The notes: a model not told the origin generated them from the sequence alone. A DNA stretch of 64,000 nucleotides from Eucalyptus grandis (GCF_016545825.1 NC_052614.1:31025669-31089668), one strand, 5' to 3'. Positions 23,325 through 36,100 are shown, counted from the first letter of the stretch. Program-made: numbers and translations.

Positions 23325-24432
23325 AGGGATATGTGTAACAGAAGTCCTAAAACTTACAAGGAAAGTGCAATTGAGTCCTAAAACTTACAAAAAATGCAAT
23401 CAAGTCCTAAAACTTGTCAAATTGGTTCAATTGAGTCCTAAATTTAACACCGTCAAATTTACTAACGGAAATTGCTGACGTGGCGCTAACGTCATATTTT
23501 TATATTAATTTTTATTTTCCATATGGCTTTTTAAAATTATTTTTTTATCGAAAATCTTTAAAATTAGATTTAAAAACTAAAATTTATTTAAAAAACAAAA
23601 CTGTTGAAATAAAAAAGAAAATGGCATCGGCGGGCATTTCCGCTGTAGTCGCCGCCCATCACCGGAGGGGCCGGTGACGGTCGCCGGCCCTGGGCGGGGT
23701 GGCCGACCCTCGCCCGGGCGAGACCTCGCCGGGCACCCCCGCCAGGTCGAGTGAGGATGCCCACCCAGATTTGGGCACGTCGGCCCTCGTGGGGGGCCGG
23801 TGACCATCTCCCGCCCGGGCGAGACCTCATCAGCCCTCACTCGGGATCGGCGAGGCTCGCAAGATCGGGGCAAACTGTGAGGGCCGGCGAGGCCTCCCAC
23901 AAGGGAGGGTGATGGTAGCAAGCCCCCGCAAGGGCCAGCGTGCCCAGATTTGGGCGGGCGTCCTCGCCCGACCTGGCGGGGGTGGCTGGCAAGGCCTCGC
24001 CTGGGCGAGGGCTGGCCACCTCGCCCAGGGCCGGCAATCGTCGCCGGCCCCTTCAGCGAAGGGTGGCGGCTGAAGCTCCATTAGTCGCCGGCCCCTTCGG
24101 CGATGGGTGGAGGCTGAAGCTCCACTAGTGCCTTTTGTTTTGAACAGTTTTGTTTTTTTTTAAAATAAATTTAGCTTTTCCTTTTTATATTTTAAATCTA
24201 ATTTAAACAAGAATAAAAATAATGTTAAAAGTCACGTGGAAAATAAAAATTAATTTAAAATGTCACGTCAGCGCTACGTCAACAATTTCCGTTAGTAAGT
24301 TTGACGGAGTTAAATTTATAACTCAATTGAACCAATTTGACAAATTTTAGGACTTGATTGTATTTTTTGCAAGTTTTAGGACTCAATTGCACTTTCCTAA
24401 TAAGTTTTAGGACTTCTGTTGCACATATCCCT
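23325..24432. mobile_element. MULE-like non-autonomous foldback element (about 1.1 kb)
   Basis: It begins AGGGATATGTGTAACAGAAG and ends with the inverted counterpart CTTCTGTTGCACATATCCCT. The inverted similarity continues inward for about 200 bp (TCCTAAAACTTACAA.., CCGTCAAA..ACTAACGGAAAT, GACGT). The core at 23,620-24,120 is very GC-rich with CTCGCC/GGCGAGG repeats and no gene. Flanking 9-mers ATATTTTTT and ATTTTTTTT differ by one base and could be a 9-bp target duplication. Long inverted ends with a 9-bp duplication suggest Mutator-like elements. Confidence 0.75.
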
Positions 24433-25480
24433 ATTTTTTTTTTATAATCTTGGATGATTTGGTGGTTATCTTAGTTTGATTGCTTTCTTTATCCTAAAAA
24501 TACGTAAATTGCATTGCATATCATGTGGTTTAGAATTGGTTTTCTAGATAGAATTGCATGATAGAATAGTTTCGATACTTTTCTAATTAAATTATCTGCG
24601 AATTGAATTGCTTGTTGAGATAAGTTTCTAAGTTAATATAGGATTTATGTTAGTCTATTTCCTAACTTAAAATAGATAATATCTCACTTTAGGTAGATTT
24701 TTATTTTTAGTAATTTTAACTAAGAATGTTAATAAAAAATACAAAAAAGCCATGTGCATGTCATATAGAATTAGGTTCATAAAATGCATGTTATTTAGTA
24801 ATTATTACTAGGTCCCTTTAATTAGAAATTGTGTGTCATTAGAATTATGCCATTTAGTTTAATTGCATGACATATAGTTTAGTTTTCATTTAAATAAGAG
24901 AAACCCAAAAGGAGATTTGAGTATAATTGCGCGTTATTTAGAAACCATATTTAAGTAAATAAATGTGGTTTTCCCTACATATGCTCGCGTTGCGTCAAGG
25001 TAAGTATTTCTCCCATGCTTAAGATTTATTGTTGCCTTGTTTTATTGAGTGTTCAATAATGGTTTTGCACCCACATGACCACCTGGCTTGTTACATTAAT
25101 AAAAGAGAAAATGTACGGAGAGGGGTTAGAGTAATCTAGCGTAATCGAATCCCTGAACTCATTAATCTCTGGTTCGTAAAGTAAGGTATTTCTGTAATGC
25201 TTTACTAGGGTATCTAATCAACCCCCTAGATAAAAAATCATTTGCATGATAAATAACTTGAACTTAAGGTTGGGACGAAGTGAATAATGTCTCTCTTATT
25301 GATGTAATTGACAACTTTTGTTGTCTTATTTGGGTAAAATATTTTTGAGAGAACAACCTTTTTAAGGTAGCCAAGCAATTGAACGAAAAATATCTATTGT
25401 TAAGTTGTATACGCAGCTTGTTATTAGTGCAATTTTTAGTGGATGCTACCGGAGGTTATCTTATCTCTTTGCATAATACA
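24433..25480. other. AT-rich non-coding stretch
   Basis: No ORF, RNA gene or clear repeat structure is seen. It is copied at 58,770-59,820. It leads into the promoter of the orphan GLR exon. Confidence 0.5.
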
Positions 25481-25499
25481 TACGCTCAGATGGACCCGC

Positions 25500-25649
25500 C
25501 CATGTCGAGCAATCCTTGAATGGAAGCTCTCCATGCTTTGTCTTACTTTTCAAAGCTCTTCTCCCTTATAAATTCATCGCCCTCGTCATCACATCCTCCA
25601 TGTCTCTCTCACACAAACATACACTTGCGTTTTCCCAGGACCCTCTTCA
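25500..25649 (+). promoter_or_regulatory. GLR-type promoter and 5' UTR
   Basis: The sequence from AGCAATCCTTGAATGGAAGC to the ATG is about 80% alike by eye to the region upstream of the intact GLR exon 1 (31,230-31,405). It includes a TATAAA at 25,567-25,572, about 80 bp before the ATG, and a pyrimidine-rich leader. This shows the exon copy was duplicated with its promoter. Confidence 0.6.
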
Positions 25650-25960
25650 ATGATGCCTCCAAGAGTCTCTTTCGACGCTGAAACGCTCCTCTTTTGGCTC
25701 TCTCCTTTTTAGCCATCATTGTGTGCTCCAGCGACGGTCCTCAGCTAGCAGTGGCGCAAAGTAGTAACAACAACAGTGCCACAACGATCCCAGTGAACGT
25801 TGGGGTGATTGTTGATCTGGAGACGTGGGTGGGTAAGATGGGATTGAGCTGGGTTAACTTGTCTATCTCTAACTTTTATAGTTCAAACCCTTTTTACAAG
25901 ACCAGGCTCATCCTCAACGTTAGAGACTCAAAAGGAGAAGAGGTTGCTGCTGCTGCTGCA
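25650..25960 (+). pseudogene. Orphan first exon of a glutamate receptor-like gene
   Basis: The exon encodes a start equivalent to MMPPRVSFDAETLL, a hydrophobic signal-peptide-like stretch, then VNVGVIVDLETWVGKMGLSW and YKTRLILNVRDSKG, the beginning of a GLR amino-terminal (ANF-receptor) domain. It parallels exon 1 of the gene at 31,406. A run of four T at 25,692-25,695 shifts the frame; the copy at 59,988 has five T and stays open. The splice donor is altered: GCAG|GTTCTC in the main gene is GCAGTTCTC here, in both copies. No exons 2-5 follow; intron-1-like sequence runs to about 26,900 and is then interrupted by other elements. It is a truncated tandem duplicate. Confidence 0.82.
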
Positions 25961-26914
25961 GTTCTCTCTCTCCCTTTTATCCTTCCGTTGATTGATGAAG
26001 TTTATTTTGGTTAAGATTCAATTTGATATCTTTCACACGTCCACCCCAGTCATGCGGCCGTGTGAGACTGACAATTTGACGCTTAGCTTGACAGTATTTA
26101 TGGGTTTTGTTCCATCCACCCCACGCGGTGCTTCTTGAAATTTGAAAACACTGGTCTTTGAGCGTAACGATTGACCTTGGAACCATTTGTTTCATTTATT
26201 CCTTTCAATTCTTGGAGTTTACTCTTCAGAAAGCTATACCAAGAAAACGATATTGCAAGAAACAATTTTAGGAACCATCCAATTATAATATCCTGATGGA
26301 GGTAGTTATTTCAGTCACCCCAAATTGAAAATCTTTAATCTATTAAACCATTTCTTGGGTTTTTTTTTTTTTTTTTTTTTTTTTTTGTAGTTAGAGGGTG
26401 TAGCACCATTGAAACAAGCGTGTATGGTTTATGCATCATATAGACCAAATACATCTCAGGCATCAATCGTTCGGGCTAATGGTAGGACCTACTTAATTAC
26501 TGGTTAAGATGATATTGATCAAAATGATCTACAGACCATATAATAACTCCTCAATATTGTTGGTGTCGGTAAACTTGTGATCTTTAAATTAGAAGTCCAC
26601 CTTCCTATCATGTGATAGTTCACCAACGTATATATGTGCATAAATTTGTGGACCCAGTTTCATCTTGATAAAAATGTGCGAGAGAATTTTTGTTTTATGA
26701 TCTTGGAGGGTGAAATGTAGGACTACTATTGTCTGTTCTTTTCTTTGAAGAATATATAGCTCCCCTGTGACTCCTGTCCCGCTATAACGGAGTAAACCTT
26801 TATAAAATTACGTCTACATATAGATGATCAATGAACTGTGTTAGAAATCAAGTCACAAAATACACATGCTGCATAGTTTTATTTTGGAAAGAAAGCCTAA
26901 CTTCAGGGTTTAAG
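25961..26914 (+). pseudogene. Remnant of GLR intron 1
   Basis: 26,640-26,890 aligns with 32,480-32,720 inside intron 1 of the GLR gene (TTTGTGGA..., GGACTACTATTG..., AAATTACGTCTACAT...). No coding exon is present. A run of 27 T lies at 26,360-26,386. In the 60 kb copy the same run is shorter. Confidence 0.65.
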
Positions 26915-27260
26915 TACATTTCAAATGCCAATACTTTTGTATGGTGTTATCTTAGGTACTAAAACTTTTTTTTTTTTCGCTTATTTGAATGCCACAACTT
27001 TGAAAAATCAATCACTTGAGTGCCACTTCCGATTTGTCCTGCCGGATAAGCTGACGTGGCTACTGGTTGTCCAACGTGACCATCGAAAAATATTATTATA
27101 ATATTTGTAAATATGTTTATTACTATTATTATTTTTTGAATTTTTTATTTTTGCTTATTTTTTTCTTTAGAGCTAGCGAGTATCATTGGCAATCCTCATT
27201 GGTCGTGAAATCCTCGCCCAGGCCACCTCACCCTCGGCTGTGAAGGCCTTATATTGTGAG
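26915..27260. mobile_element. Half of a foldback (MULE-like) element
   Basis: It has the pattern of the complete foldback elements in the window: repeated 'xxTGCCAxxACTTT' phrases, GCTGACGTGGC, then a GC-rich CCTCGCCCAGGCC core, but no inverted partner downstream. It lies within the GLR intron remnant. Confidence 0.4.
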
Positions 27261-28232
27261 GCCCTTATATATATAACTTCAATTACTTTATTATTTTTTA
27301 GTATGCCAAATGCGCAAGCCAATGTGGTAAAAAGCTTTGAATAGAAGGTTATTGGTCGTTGGCAGAGGTGAGATGGAAAAAGTATTAAGAGAAAGCATAC
27401 TAGAAAATCAATAATATGAAGGAAACAAATTATCCTAATTTTAGCATGACTGGAACCAACTATGAAAACCTTTCAAACAGAGCTATCTAGACTTCTCCGC
27501 ATAATAGAAGAAAGAGATAGATGTTTGGGCTTACTGAAGAATAGACAAGTGTCACGGTGTCACGCCCCGATCCTCCGAGCGCGCAAACATCCCACTCTGG
27601 TTGATACAAATGCGACTTCCCAGGACACGTCGCCGACCCATGCATTTTTATATTGCACATGCGGAAGCGAAACAAATCCCCTGACAACATTTAACTTGGG
27701 ATAAAAAAGCAGGCAATCAATCACAACCAAACAAGCTTTCTATAAACACATAGGTTTATATACAACACTGGATTGTCTACAAAATAGACAGGCTCAACAA
27801 CTAGGGAACTGTCCTATGACCAACATGTCGACACGTTCGCCGATTCTTCAGCCTCCACCTTCCGAACTCCACCTTCCGAACTCCAGGACTTCCGGTCCTC
27901 CACAATCGTCATTTAGAGACCTGAAATATTATCCCACAACCGGGATGAGACTACGTCTCAGCGAGTCCTACCCTCTAAAACTCAATTAGGAAGAAAATAC
28001 GCCTCAGGGCGCTCTAGCCACACAAATAGGATAGAGGACTTACCTCGCCTCAGTTTCTTCCTGCACGTCAGTTTAATCAATAAATATTGACAACCACATC
28101 ATCCAAACAATTCAATTACTCGGATCGATTCAGCGATCAATCGACTTAGTCGATTACATGTCATCGAAATCATCACCCGGTCATTCTGACTATTCATTCT
28201 CGACTCTCAATCACGGCCTTACAGGCAAGTCT

Positions 28233-28340
28233 ATATGTAGTGGCATTACGGCCCCACTCGGCAATGTTATATGTAGTGGCATTACGGCCCCACTCGGCAA
28301 TGTTATATGTAGTGGCATCACGGCCCCACTCAGCAATTCT
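28233..28340. repeat. 36-bp tandem repeat, three units
   Basis: Units start at 28,233, 28,269 and 28,305 and read ATATGTAGTGGCATTACGGC plus CCCACTCGGCAATGTT. The first two are identical and the third has three changes. Because 36 is a multiple of three, one frame stays open through it. It is internal to the LTR-like element and is repeated at 62,541-62,648. Confidence 0.9.
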
Positions 28341-28679
28341 AGATTTGATGGCTTTCTAGGTTCAACTCACAACCTCTCACGGCCATTTTCCCATCAAAAC
28401 CAACACTAATCAACTTTGGGATAAATCCCCACATAAACATCCATTCAATCAATCGATACAAATTTGGACCTACCAACCAATTACGGTGCCCAAACCCAAC
28501 ACCGGGTATTTTCAAGTTAAATACCAAAACTTCATCAATATCACTCAATTCCACACTTTTGGAATAATTAACCATAACCATCAATCACTCAACTTCTCAA
28601 TTTAAGCTTACAATTAACACAAACCAACCGCACCTTCTTTGCGATGTAGCGAAATTCTAACGACCAGGCCATCCCGGCA

Positions 28680-28960
28680 AATTTTCGAAATTATTAAATA
28701 ATTAAATTTAATTCCGAAAATTAAATAATTAAATAATTAATTATAATAATACAATTTAATAAAATAATATTTATAAATTCGAAATAATTAATTAATTAAA
28801 CATAATTAATTAGGGCTTAAACAAGATTACACTAATTTAATCATACAATTAGCCCTAATTAAACATCCATTAAGCTAATCATACAACTAATCTAATTTAC
28901 ATTAAAATAATCTAATCTAACCACTTAAACCTAATTAGACTAATCTAAACACCCCTTAAG
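28680..28960. repeat. AATT-rich low-complexity tract
   Basis: Dense AATTAAAT/ATAATT and CTAATCTAA phrases with no coding potential, within the LTR-like element. The related element at 45,382 has a similar CTAATC-rich tract at about 47,500-47,680. Confidence 0.6.
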
Positions 28961-30681
28961 CGTCATTAACTCACTAAGCAAGGATTAGAGGATAAACTCA
29001 CCGGTTTTGCGCGCCAGTGAGTTCACGGCAACCACGACACCAAGGCGGTCGATAAACCCCAAAGCGGCGACACCAACGGAGGCCGGGAAGACACTGAAAA
29101 TGGGCCTCGAAGTCTGGAACTTCTTGCTGTCTTCTGCTTCTGATCTGGGCTGAACTGCGGAGAAGAAACCAGCAACTTCAACGGCGAAAACGGGCCGATC
29201 GGAGCTCCGGCGAGCGGGTGGTTGGCAACCGGTGGCTCCCGGGGGTCAAGGGGATCTTGCTGGTGGTTGGTATGGGTGGAGGTAGGGTAGAAATGGGGAG
29301 AAAATGGCTGAAAACCGCGAAACGGGCGAAACAGGCGGAACCAGGCGAGTCCAGACGGTCCGGCGAGCGGCGGCTTCGGGCGGCCGTACGGGACGGTCGG
29401 AGAATCGTTCCGGCGAGCGGCGAGGTGCTCCGGAACGGTCTGGATGTCGTCTTCGCGGTGATGGGTGGCTCGTTCGCTGGTTCAACCGTGAAGTTAACTT
29501 TTTACTCGGATCTTTGGCGAAAGGTCGGCTGGAGCAGAAACTGGAACGAGGGAAAACAAGGGAGGAAAACGGCCGACGATGGCCTTCCGGGCGTGCGATG
29601 ATGGAGGGGCTGGTGAGCTCGGTTTCCTCTGGTTCTCTTGAGCTTTTCCTAAGCCTCAACCATGGAGAAATCCATGAATGAAGGAAGAAGATGGTCTGCT
29701 GAAGAGGGGGCCTCCTTGGTGGCTCACTAGAGCTCAACACTTGTCTAAACCTCATTTGCTTTGCCCCCACCATGACATCACATGACATCATCCACTCTCT
29801 CTCCTCAATCTTCCTCCACAACCTTGCCAATAGGTGCAAAATAGCTCTCCCCCCATGGTATACGAATTTCATACATTTGTACATCAAATTCAATCAATTC
29901 TCACTCAATTCCATCCAATTGAAGCTCAATTAAATCAACCCATGTGTCCTCGGCCTTCTCATGACATTTTCCCGTCAAATGATCCAACTTGCATCTCGAA
30001 GATTCGATTAAAAACGGCCCTCTGACAATCCCGAACAAAAACAGCATTACTTTGCTTTTCCACCAAAAATCTCGGTTTGTAGAAAAATCTTACGGAGATG
30101 AGTCGACATTCCTAAAATGAATTGTGACTTGACAGAACTTCCAATTTTTGTAATCGGGTTCAATTTCACGGTTAAATTCAATCTGGCGTGACTTTAGCGC
30201 GTCCTAATCTACCGGGTAGCTTTTAGGAATTTTCTGTGCAATTGACCTGTGGTTGATTATTTTCAAGCCACAAAGTGCATCTTCGACACATTGGTGACTC
30301 TCGATTGTCGTAGAAATCTCAAGATTTCAAATACGGACACAGGGTACTAAAACGATAGAGAAATCGGTCTAGTGCCGATCAACAAGAATTGTGCAATTAG
30401 GTGGAATCACCCACACTGAATTACATGATTATGTTGAATCGACCTATCTTCGGTCTCTAATCGGTCTGTGCCGTAATGACCCTTGCAGATTAGTACGGTC
30501 GAGCAGTCGTTTCCTGGTCGAATTCTCAAGTCTATTGCGTTTAGATTCCTTAACGGCTTCACCTGATAGACTAGTTATCTCGTGAGTGGCCAACTCAGAG
30601 AAGAAAGCTATAGACGCGAAGATGAAATGCCCGACTTATTTAATTGAAACTAGAATTGGAAAATCGGGATGTCACACACGG

Positions 30682-31225
30682 TCCGTGAATCCTCCCGTAC
30701 TCGTGACACTTGTGAGTGGTGCTTGGGGTTATCGAGTGAAGAGTGAGGAGGCAAAATGGACGAACACAACTGGTCCGTGGGAGTGGCGTCAAGACGGTTA
30801 GTGCTAGGAGTTCTAGGATAGAATGATTATATTACTTATGAGCTCTGAAGGAGAGGTTGGCCTCTCGTGCACAAACTGGTCGGGAGCTGATGCTGCTCTC
30901 CTGACGAGGCCATGGCAGGCCGAAATCAGTTGCTGAGCCTAAAGAGATATGTTGTCTCACTCGATGGACTAGACACCCAAGCGAAGCTGGGTATGGCAGG
31001 ATCTCGTACGAAGAATCATTCATCGTATTGTTCGTGGAACAACTATAGAGAAGGAAGGCTGGCCTGGCGAATTCCGCACGCCAGGCGCCACACGGGTCGT
31101 TCTGAAGCCAAGGAAACTCTCGGCCCGTGACACAAGGCTATATGAACTTTCTACGAAAGACAATAGGAGTATGAAGAAGTTAGAAAAAACCATGAACTAT
31201 CGGTACTACTGGAGGTCACGGTCGT
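30682..31225. other. Unclassified sequence between the LTR-like element and the GLR promoter
   Basis: GC content is moderate, with short open stretches on both strands and no recognised domain. The orphan exon's promoter similarity starts only at about 31,225, so this piece is foreign to the GLR unit, probably an old transposon fragment. Confidence 0.4.
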
Positions 31226-31405
31226 GCACAGCAATCCTTGAATGGAAACTTTCCACGCTTGGTCTTACTTGTTCAAAGCTCTTCTCCAATATAAATGCAT
31301 CGTAGCCATCATCATATCCTCCAACCAACCCCCCCACCCCCTTTTTCCTTTCTCTTCTTTTCTCTCTATCACACACACATTTGCCTTTTCGCAAAACCCT
31401 TTTCA
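31226..31405 (+). promoter_or_regulatory. GLR promoter and 5' UTR
   Basis: An ATATAAAT box at 31,289-31,296 lies about 110 bp upstream of the chosen ATG. It is followed by a pyrimidine-rich leader (CCAACC, CCCCCAC, CTTTCTCTTC). An upstream in-frame ATG at 31,295 overlaps the TATA box and is not conserved in the orphan copies, so ATG 31,406 is preferred. Confidence 0.6.
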
Positions 31406-31718
31406 ATGATTCCTCCAAGAATCTCGTTCGATGCTGAAAAGCTCCTATTTTTGGCTCTCTCCCTTTTCCCGATTGTCGTCACCTTGAGCGATGGCACTCA
31501 CCCAGCAGTGGCGCAGGGCAGCAACAACAGCAATCCAACAACGATCGCGGTGAACGTTGGGGTGATCCTTGATCTGGAGACGCAGGTGGGTCAGATGGGA
31601 TTGACCTGCATTAACATGTCTCTCTCTGATTTTTATAGTTCCAACCCTTCCTACAAGACTAGGCTCGTCCTCAACGTTAGAGACTCCAAACGAGATGAGG
31701 TTGCCGCCGCTGCTGCAG

Positions 31719-31720
<2 letters not shown>

Positions 31721-31755
<35 letters not shown>
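31721..31755. repeat. (TC)n microsatellite at the intron 1 donor
   Basis: About 17 TC units begin immediately after the GT of intron 1. In the orphan exon copies the same place has a short TCTCTCTC tract. Confidence 0.95.
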
Positions 31756-31756
<1 letters not shown>

Positions 31757-33059
31757 ACATACTGACTGGTCACGATGCTTGACCAGAAATATACGATGGC
31801 ACCAGCTTTTGGGTTAGCATTTTTGTACTTCTGTTGATCGTGTTGAATATTGTTTTGGTTAGTCTTTTCTTTCTACCGAATTTTATGGGGCTAAATCTCT
31901 GCTTGAACTTCGAAGGGGATTGGTCTTGGGTTAATACACATATTGCGGAAGAGCATAAACTGTTTTATATATCTGCTTGTGTGATGCAAGAAAAACCAAT
32001 TATTGTTCTCAACGACTTATTTGGCAATCATATGAAAATTTCAGCTTCTATATATTTGAAAAGTGAAAAGAATCCCCAGCTAAGTTTTCAAAGACACAAC
32101 GACATTTGAGTGTTCCATTCAAAGTAATATGCATTCTCGTAGCAGAGATTGTTCAAGCAACAATTTCGAAGCTCCATGAAGGAACGACCAAGCTTAAGTT
32201 TACCAAAAAAGGAAAGAGACCAAGATTTTTCCTCATCCTCACGAACTGTTTGTCACCAATCTGTATTCACTCTCTTAGCTGCCTTGTTTATAATTTTCTT
32301 ACCCCCTTTCAAATTTAACGACTGCAATATATTAAAAGAGCTCTTTATCATCGTGAAAACGAAGTCCTTATCATCTTATTATAGGATCAAAGATGACATG
32401 AAGTTGATCTCAAAGATTCAAGAGAGAAAAGTCCACCTTCTCTATCATCTCATATTTTGCCAAAATAAACATATGTACATAAATTTGTGGATACAAAGTT
32501 TCATCTCAATAAAGACATGCGAACAGGATTCTTGTTTATGATCTTGGATGGGGAAATATTGGACTACTATTGCTTGCTCTATTATTGAAGAGTATAAAGC
32601 TCTCCTGTGACTCTTGCCCGCGTAAGTGTAGTATAAATTAATAAAATTATGTCTACATGTATATGATAAGTGAACCCTATTAGAAATTGTCTCGCTAAAG
32701 ACAAATGCTATATAGCCACAGTTTCGGAAAAAGAGCCTAACATTATTGTGCTTTTCAGGTTAGAAATATGATCATTCTTGCGGAGATGGTTGATAAAGAA
32801 AATTTAAAATTTATCTTTGGGAAAATATTGTACATAGAACAGATCTCTACATAATTATACTATTTTTTGCTCCAGTTGAGCCATGTATAACTATTTGGTA
32901 TCGAGTTGAGTTAGCGATTAATTATTTCCTGGGAAATGGTGTTTTGATGGTCAAATAAAACAACTTAGGTTTGAAGTTCAACCAAATAATTGTCATTAAA
33001 TGAAAGGAGTTTAATATGGATGTTGAGAGGCTTGACATATATTATAAACATCACAAAGG

Positions 33060-33113
33060 TTTTTTTTTTTTTTTTTTTTTTTTGGTAAAATAAACATCAT
33101 CATCATCATCATC
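33060..33113. repeat. Poly-T (24) followed by (CAT)n in GLR intron 1
   Basis: 24 T at 33,060-33,083, then TTGGTAAAATAAA and about six CAT/ATC units to about 33,113. Together they resemble the tail of an inserted retroposon in minus orientation, but no target duplication was found. Confidence 0.7.
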
Positions 33114-36100
33114 ACAAATGTTTGTCCTCATAAAATCCATAGACTTGGGAATTGGATTCTAGAGTGGATTTTCAAATGGCATGAGATAAAGAGGTCAACT
33201 TAACGAATCAACTTGATCGTCCTGAGCCATTTTATCCTCCTGTTGGTTCTTGACATTACTTCTTTCGAAAGAATTAGTTTCTGCTTTGTTTGCAATATCA
33301 TATGCCAAACGACATCTAAGGCGACAGCCGAAAACCTGCACTATGCTTAATAAATTAAATCTTTCAACAACCTCATGGGTTGGTTTCAGTTAGTAAAAAT
33401 GGAGGCGCGGCCTCGATTCCCTCCACGTAGTAAAATAATTTCATGAATCTGCAGGTTACTTAATTAAAGTGTGCTTTCTTGACATTAATAAATTTTGCAT
33501 TTGCATACAACTGTTCATGTCTGAAATTACGTTAGATCCAAATGGGAAGGTTCGACTATGTTTCGTGAGTATGATTTCATATATACTTGAAAATAAGAGG
33601 TTTCGCTTACCTGTGTTGGAGGAATTTACAATGTATCATCTCAAGGACATGTTGAATTAGGAGTCTAGTCATAATGAAAAAAGCTCCAGTGATACATTCA
33701 ACTCCATAAACATTTTATTAACATGGGTCAATATCACTATAATAAACTGAGAAAATGGAGAAGTTTTAATTATTAGTAAACACATACTGTTTAAATAATA
33801 TGAAGTACGAGTTCTTTCCCAACTTCAACTTCCTATGTTTCCTTTTTCTTAAACATTTCTATTTTTTATGATATTGCATCAAGTTTTAATTGAGTTCTGA
33901 TCAATACAATGCCTTTTCCACTAAGTATTTATATTATTATCTGACTTAACATTATTGTTTCACCGTCTTTTCTTGTTCATCCGTGCAGCACTTGATCTGA
34001 TAAAGAATAAGCAAGTCCAAGCCATAATAGGCCCTCAAGGTTCAGCGCAAGCAGACTTCCTCATTCACCTCGGAGACAAATCTCATGTGCCCATCGTCAC
34101 TTTTTCTGCCACTAGTCCTGCCCTTAGTTCTCTTCGGAGTCCATACTTCCTTCGAGCCGCGCAAATTGACTCGTCCCAAGTGAATGCCATAAGCGCAGTC
34201 ATTCAAGCTTTTGGCTGGAAAGAAGTGGTCCTCATATATGTGGACAACGAGTTCGGAGCAGGCATTATACCTTCTCTTACCATAGCTTTGGAAGAAGTCA
34301 ACACGCGAGTGCCCTATAGGAGCCCCATTTCTCCTTCAGCCACGGACGATCAAATCCTGCAGGAACTCTACAAATTAATGACGATGCAAACAAGGGTCTT
34401 CATCGTGCACGTGTTACCTACCCTTGGTTCTCGGCTATTTGCCAAAGCAAAGAGGTGGGAATGATGAGAGAAGGTTATGTGTGGATCATGACTAATGGAA
34501 TCACCGACCTACTGAGTTCTGTGGATTCATCTATTGTCGCTAGTTCGATGCAAGGAGTACTGGGCATCAAGACTTATATCCCGGACACACCAAACCTAGA
34601 CAACTTCACGGTCCGATGGAGGATGAAATTCCAACAAGAGAATCCTTCCGTCCATAATCCTACATTGAACATTTTCGGATACCGGGCTTATGATGCTGCT
34701 TGGGCTTTGGCAATGGCCATTGAGGAAATGGGTGCGACGAATTTTACCTACCAGATGTTGAATGCTTCGACAGATACAACAGATCTCGACAAGTGTGGGG
34801 TCTCTCAAAATGGTCAGAAACTTCTCCAAGAACTAGCCGATATGACATTCGCAGGCCTCACTGGAAGATTTAGACTCATCGATGGGCAGCTAGAGTCGAC
34901 TGTGCTCCAAATCGTTAATATCAATGGAAATGCAGCAAGAGGGATTGGGTTTTGGACGCTAGAAAATGGGCTGGTGAGAGATTTGTATTCATTCAGCACA
35001 AGCAAATATTCCACTAATATTGGATCAATAATATGGCCAGGAGATTCAACCTCTGTTCCTAAGGGATGGGAGATTCCCACAAATGGGAAGAGGTTGAAAA
35101 TTTTAGTCCCCCTGAAGGACAGTTCCTATCAATTTGTGACCGTGACTCAAGATCCTAGCACAAATACATTCCAAGTCACCGGATACTGTATCAACATCTT
35201 TCAAGCCGTCATTGAAAAATTGCCTTATGCTGTGGCTTATGACTTTATTCCGTTTGCAATCACTGATGGAAGGACCGCGGGAAGTACTTACAATGACATG
35301 ATCGATAAAGTATTTTATAAGGTGAGCAAAGTCCTTAATTTCGTTGTAATACATGTTGAAACTTACTATGCTATCATGTGGTTGACAAAAAAAAAACATT
35401 GCCCTTCCTTTTGTTGGAACAGAATTATGATGCAGTGGTGGGTGATACAACAATCATTGCGAACAGATCATTATACGTAGACTTCACCTTACCATACACC
35501 GAATCGGGGTTGCAATGCTTGTGCCATACAAGGACAGCAAGAACAAGAATGCTTGGGTTTTCTTGAAGCCACTCACTTGGGACCTTTGGTTAACGACCGG
35601 ATGCTTCTTTGTGTTTATAGCACTGGTCGTGTGGATTCTCGAACACCAGATTAATGAAGAATTCGGGGTCCAGCTGCGCATCAAGTTGGCACGAGCTTCT
35701 GGTTTTCGTTTTCAATCATGGTCTTTGCACAAAGTAAACACCCTTTACTTTAATAAATCAATTGAACATTACAATTTCCATATCGTTCTTAAAAAATTTA
35801 GATGCTTTCTCTTAATTTGGATTGCAGGGAGAGAGTATTTAGCAACCTAACCAGATTTGTCGTGATCGTGTGGTTTTTGTGGTACTTATACTAACGCAAA
35901 GTTATACGGCAAGTTTGAGCTCTCTTTTGGTGGTGCAAAATCTTCAACCAACTGTGGCCGATATTGATCAGCTTCTAAAGAGTGGAGAAAAAGTGGGTTA
36001 CCAGCATGGCTCTTTCGTTTATGGAATGCTAAAGCAAATGAAGTTCGATGATTCGAGACTTATATATTATCATTCTCTTGAAGAATGTGATGCACTTCTT

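Larger units (their letters stand above)
27558..30676. mobile_element. Solo-LTR-like element, 3.1 kb, 5-bp target duplication CACGG
   Basis: It begins TGTCACGCCCCGATCC and ends GGGATGTCACA, with TG..CA borders and CACGG on both sides (27,553-27,557 and 30,677-30,681). Its 3' 250 bp, including CTCGTGAGTGGCCAAC and GATGTCACA, is clearly related to the end of the element at 45,382-49,027; both also share a central TTCACGGC segment. There is no gag or pol. The length is high for a solo LTR, but giant LTRs are known in some plant Ty3/gypsy lineages such as Tekay/Del. A non-autonomous element is the alternative. Open frames of 120-215 codons on both strands in its GC-rich part look fortuitous. Confidence 0.68.

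Noticed and set aside
23577..24128. Several overlapping Arg/Pro/Ala-rich frames
   Set aside because: They arise from the GC-rich core of the foldback element, are open on both strands at once and are not preserved in the second copy.
28233..28340. Possible CRISPR-like array
   Set aside because: Units are directly adjacent with no spacers, and the context is a plant transposon.
29218..29893. Frames of 125-215 codons on both strands
   Set aside because: They overlap each other in the GC-rich part of the LTR-like element, have biased Arg/Ser/Pro composition, and change length in the second copy.
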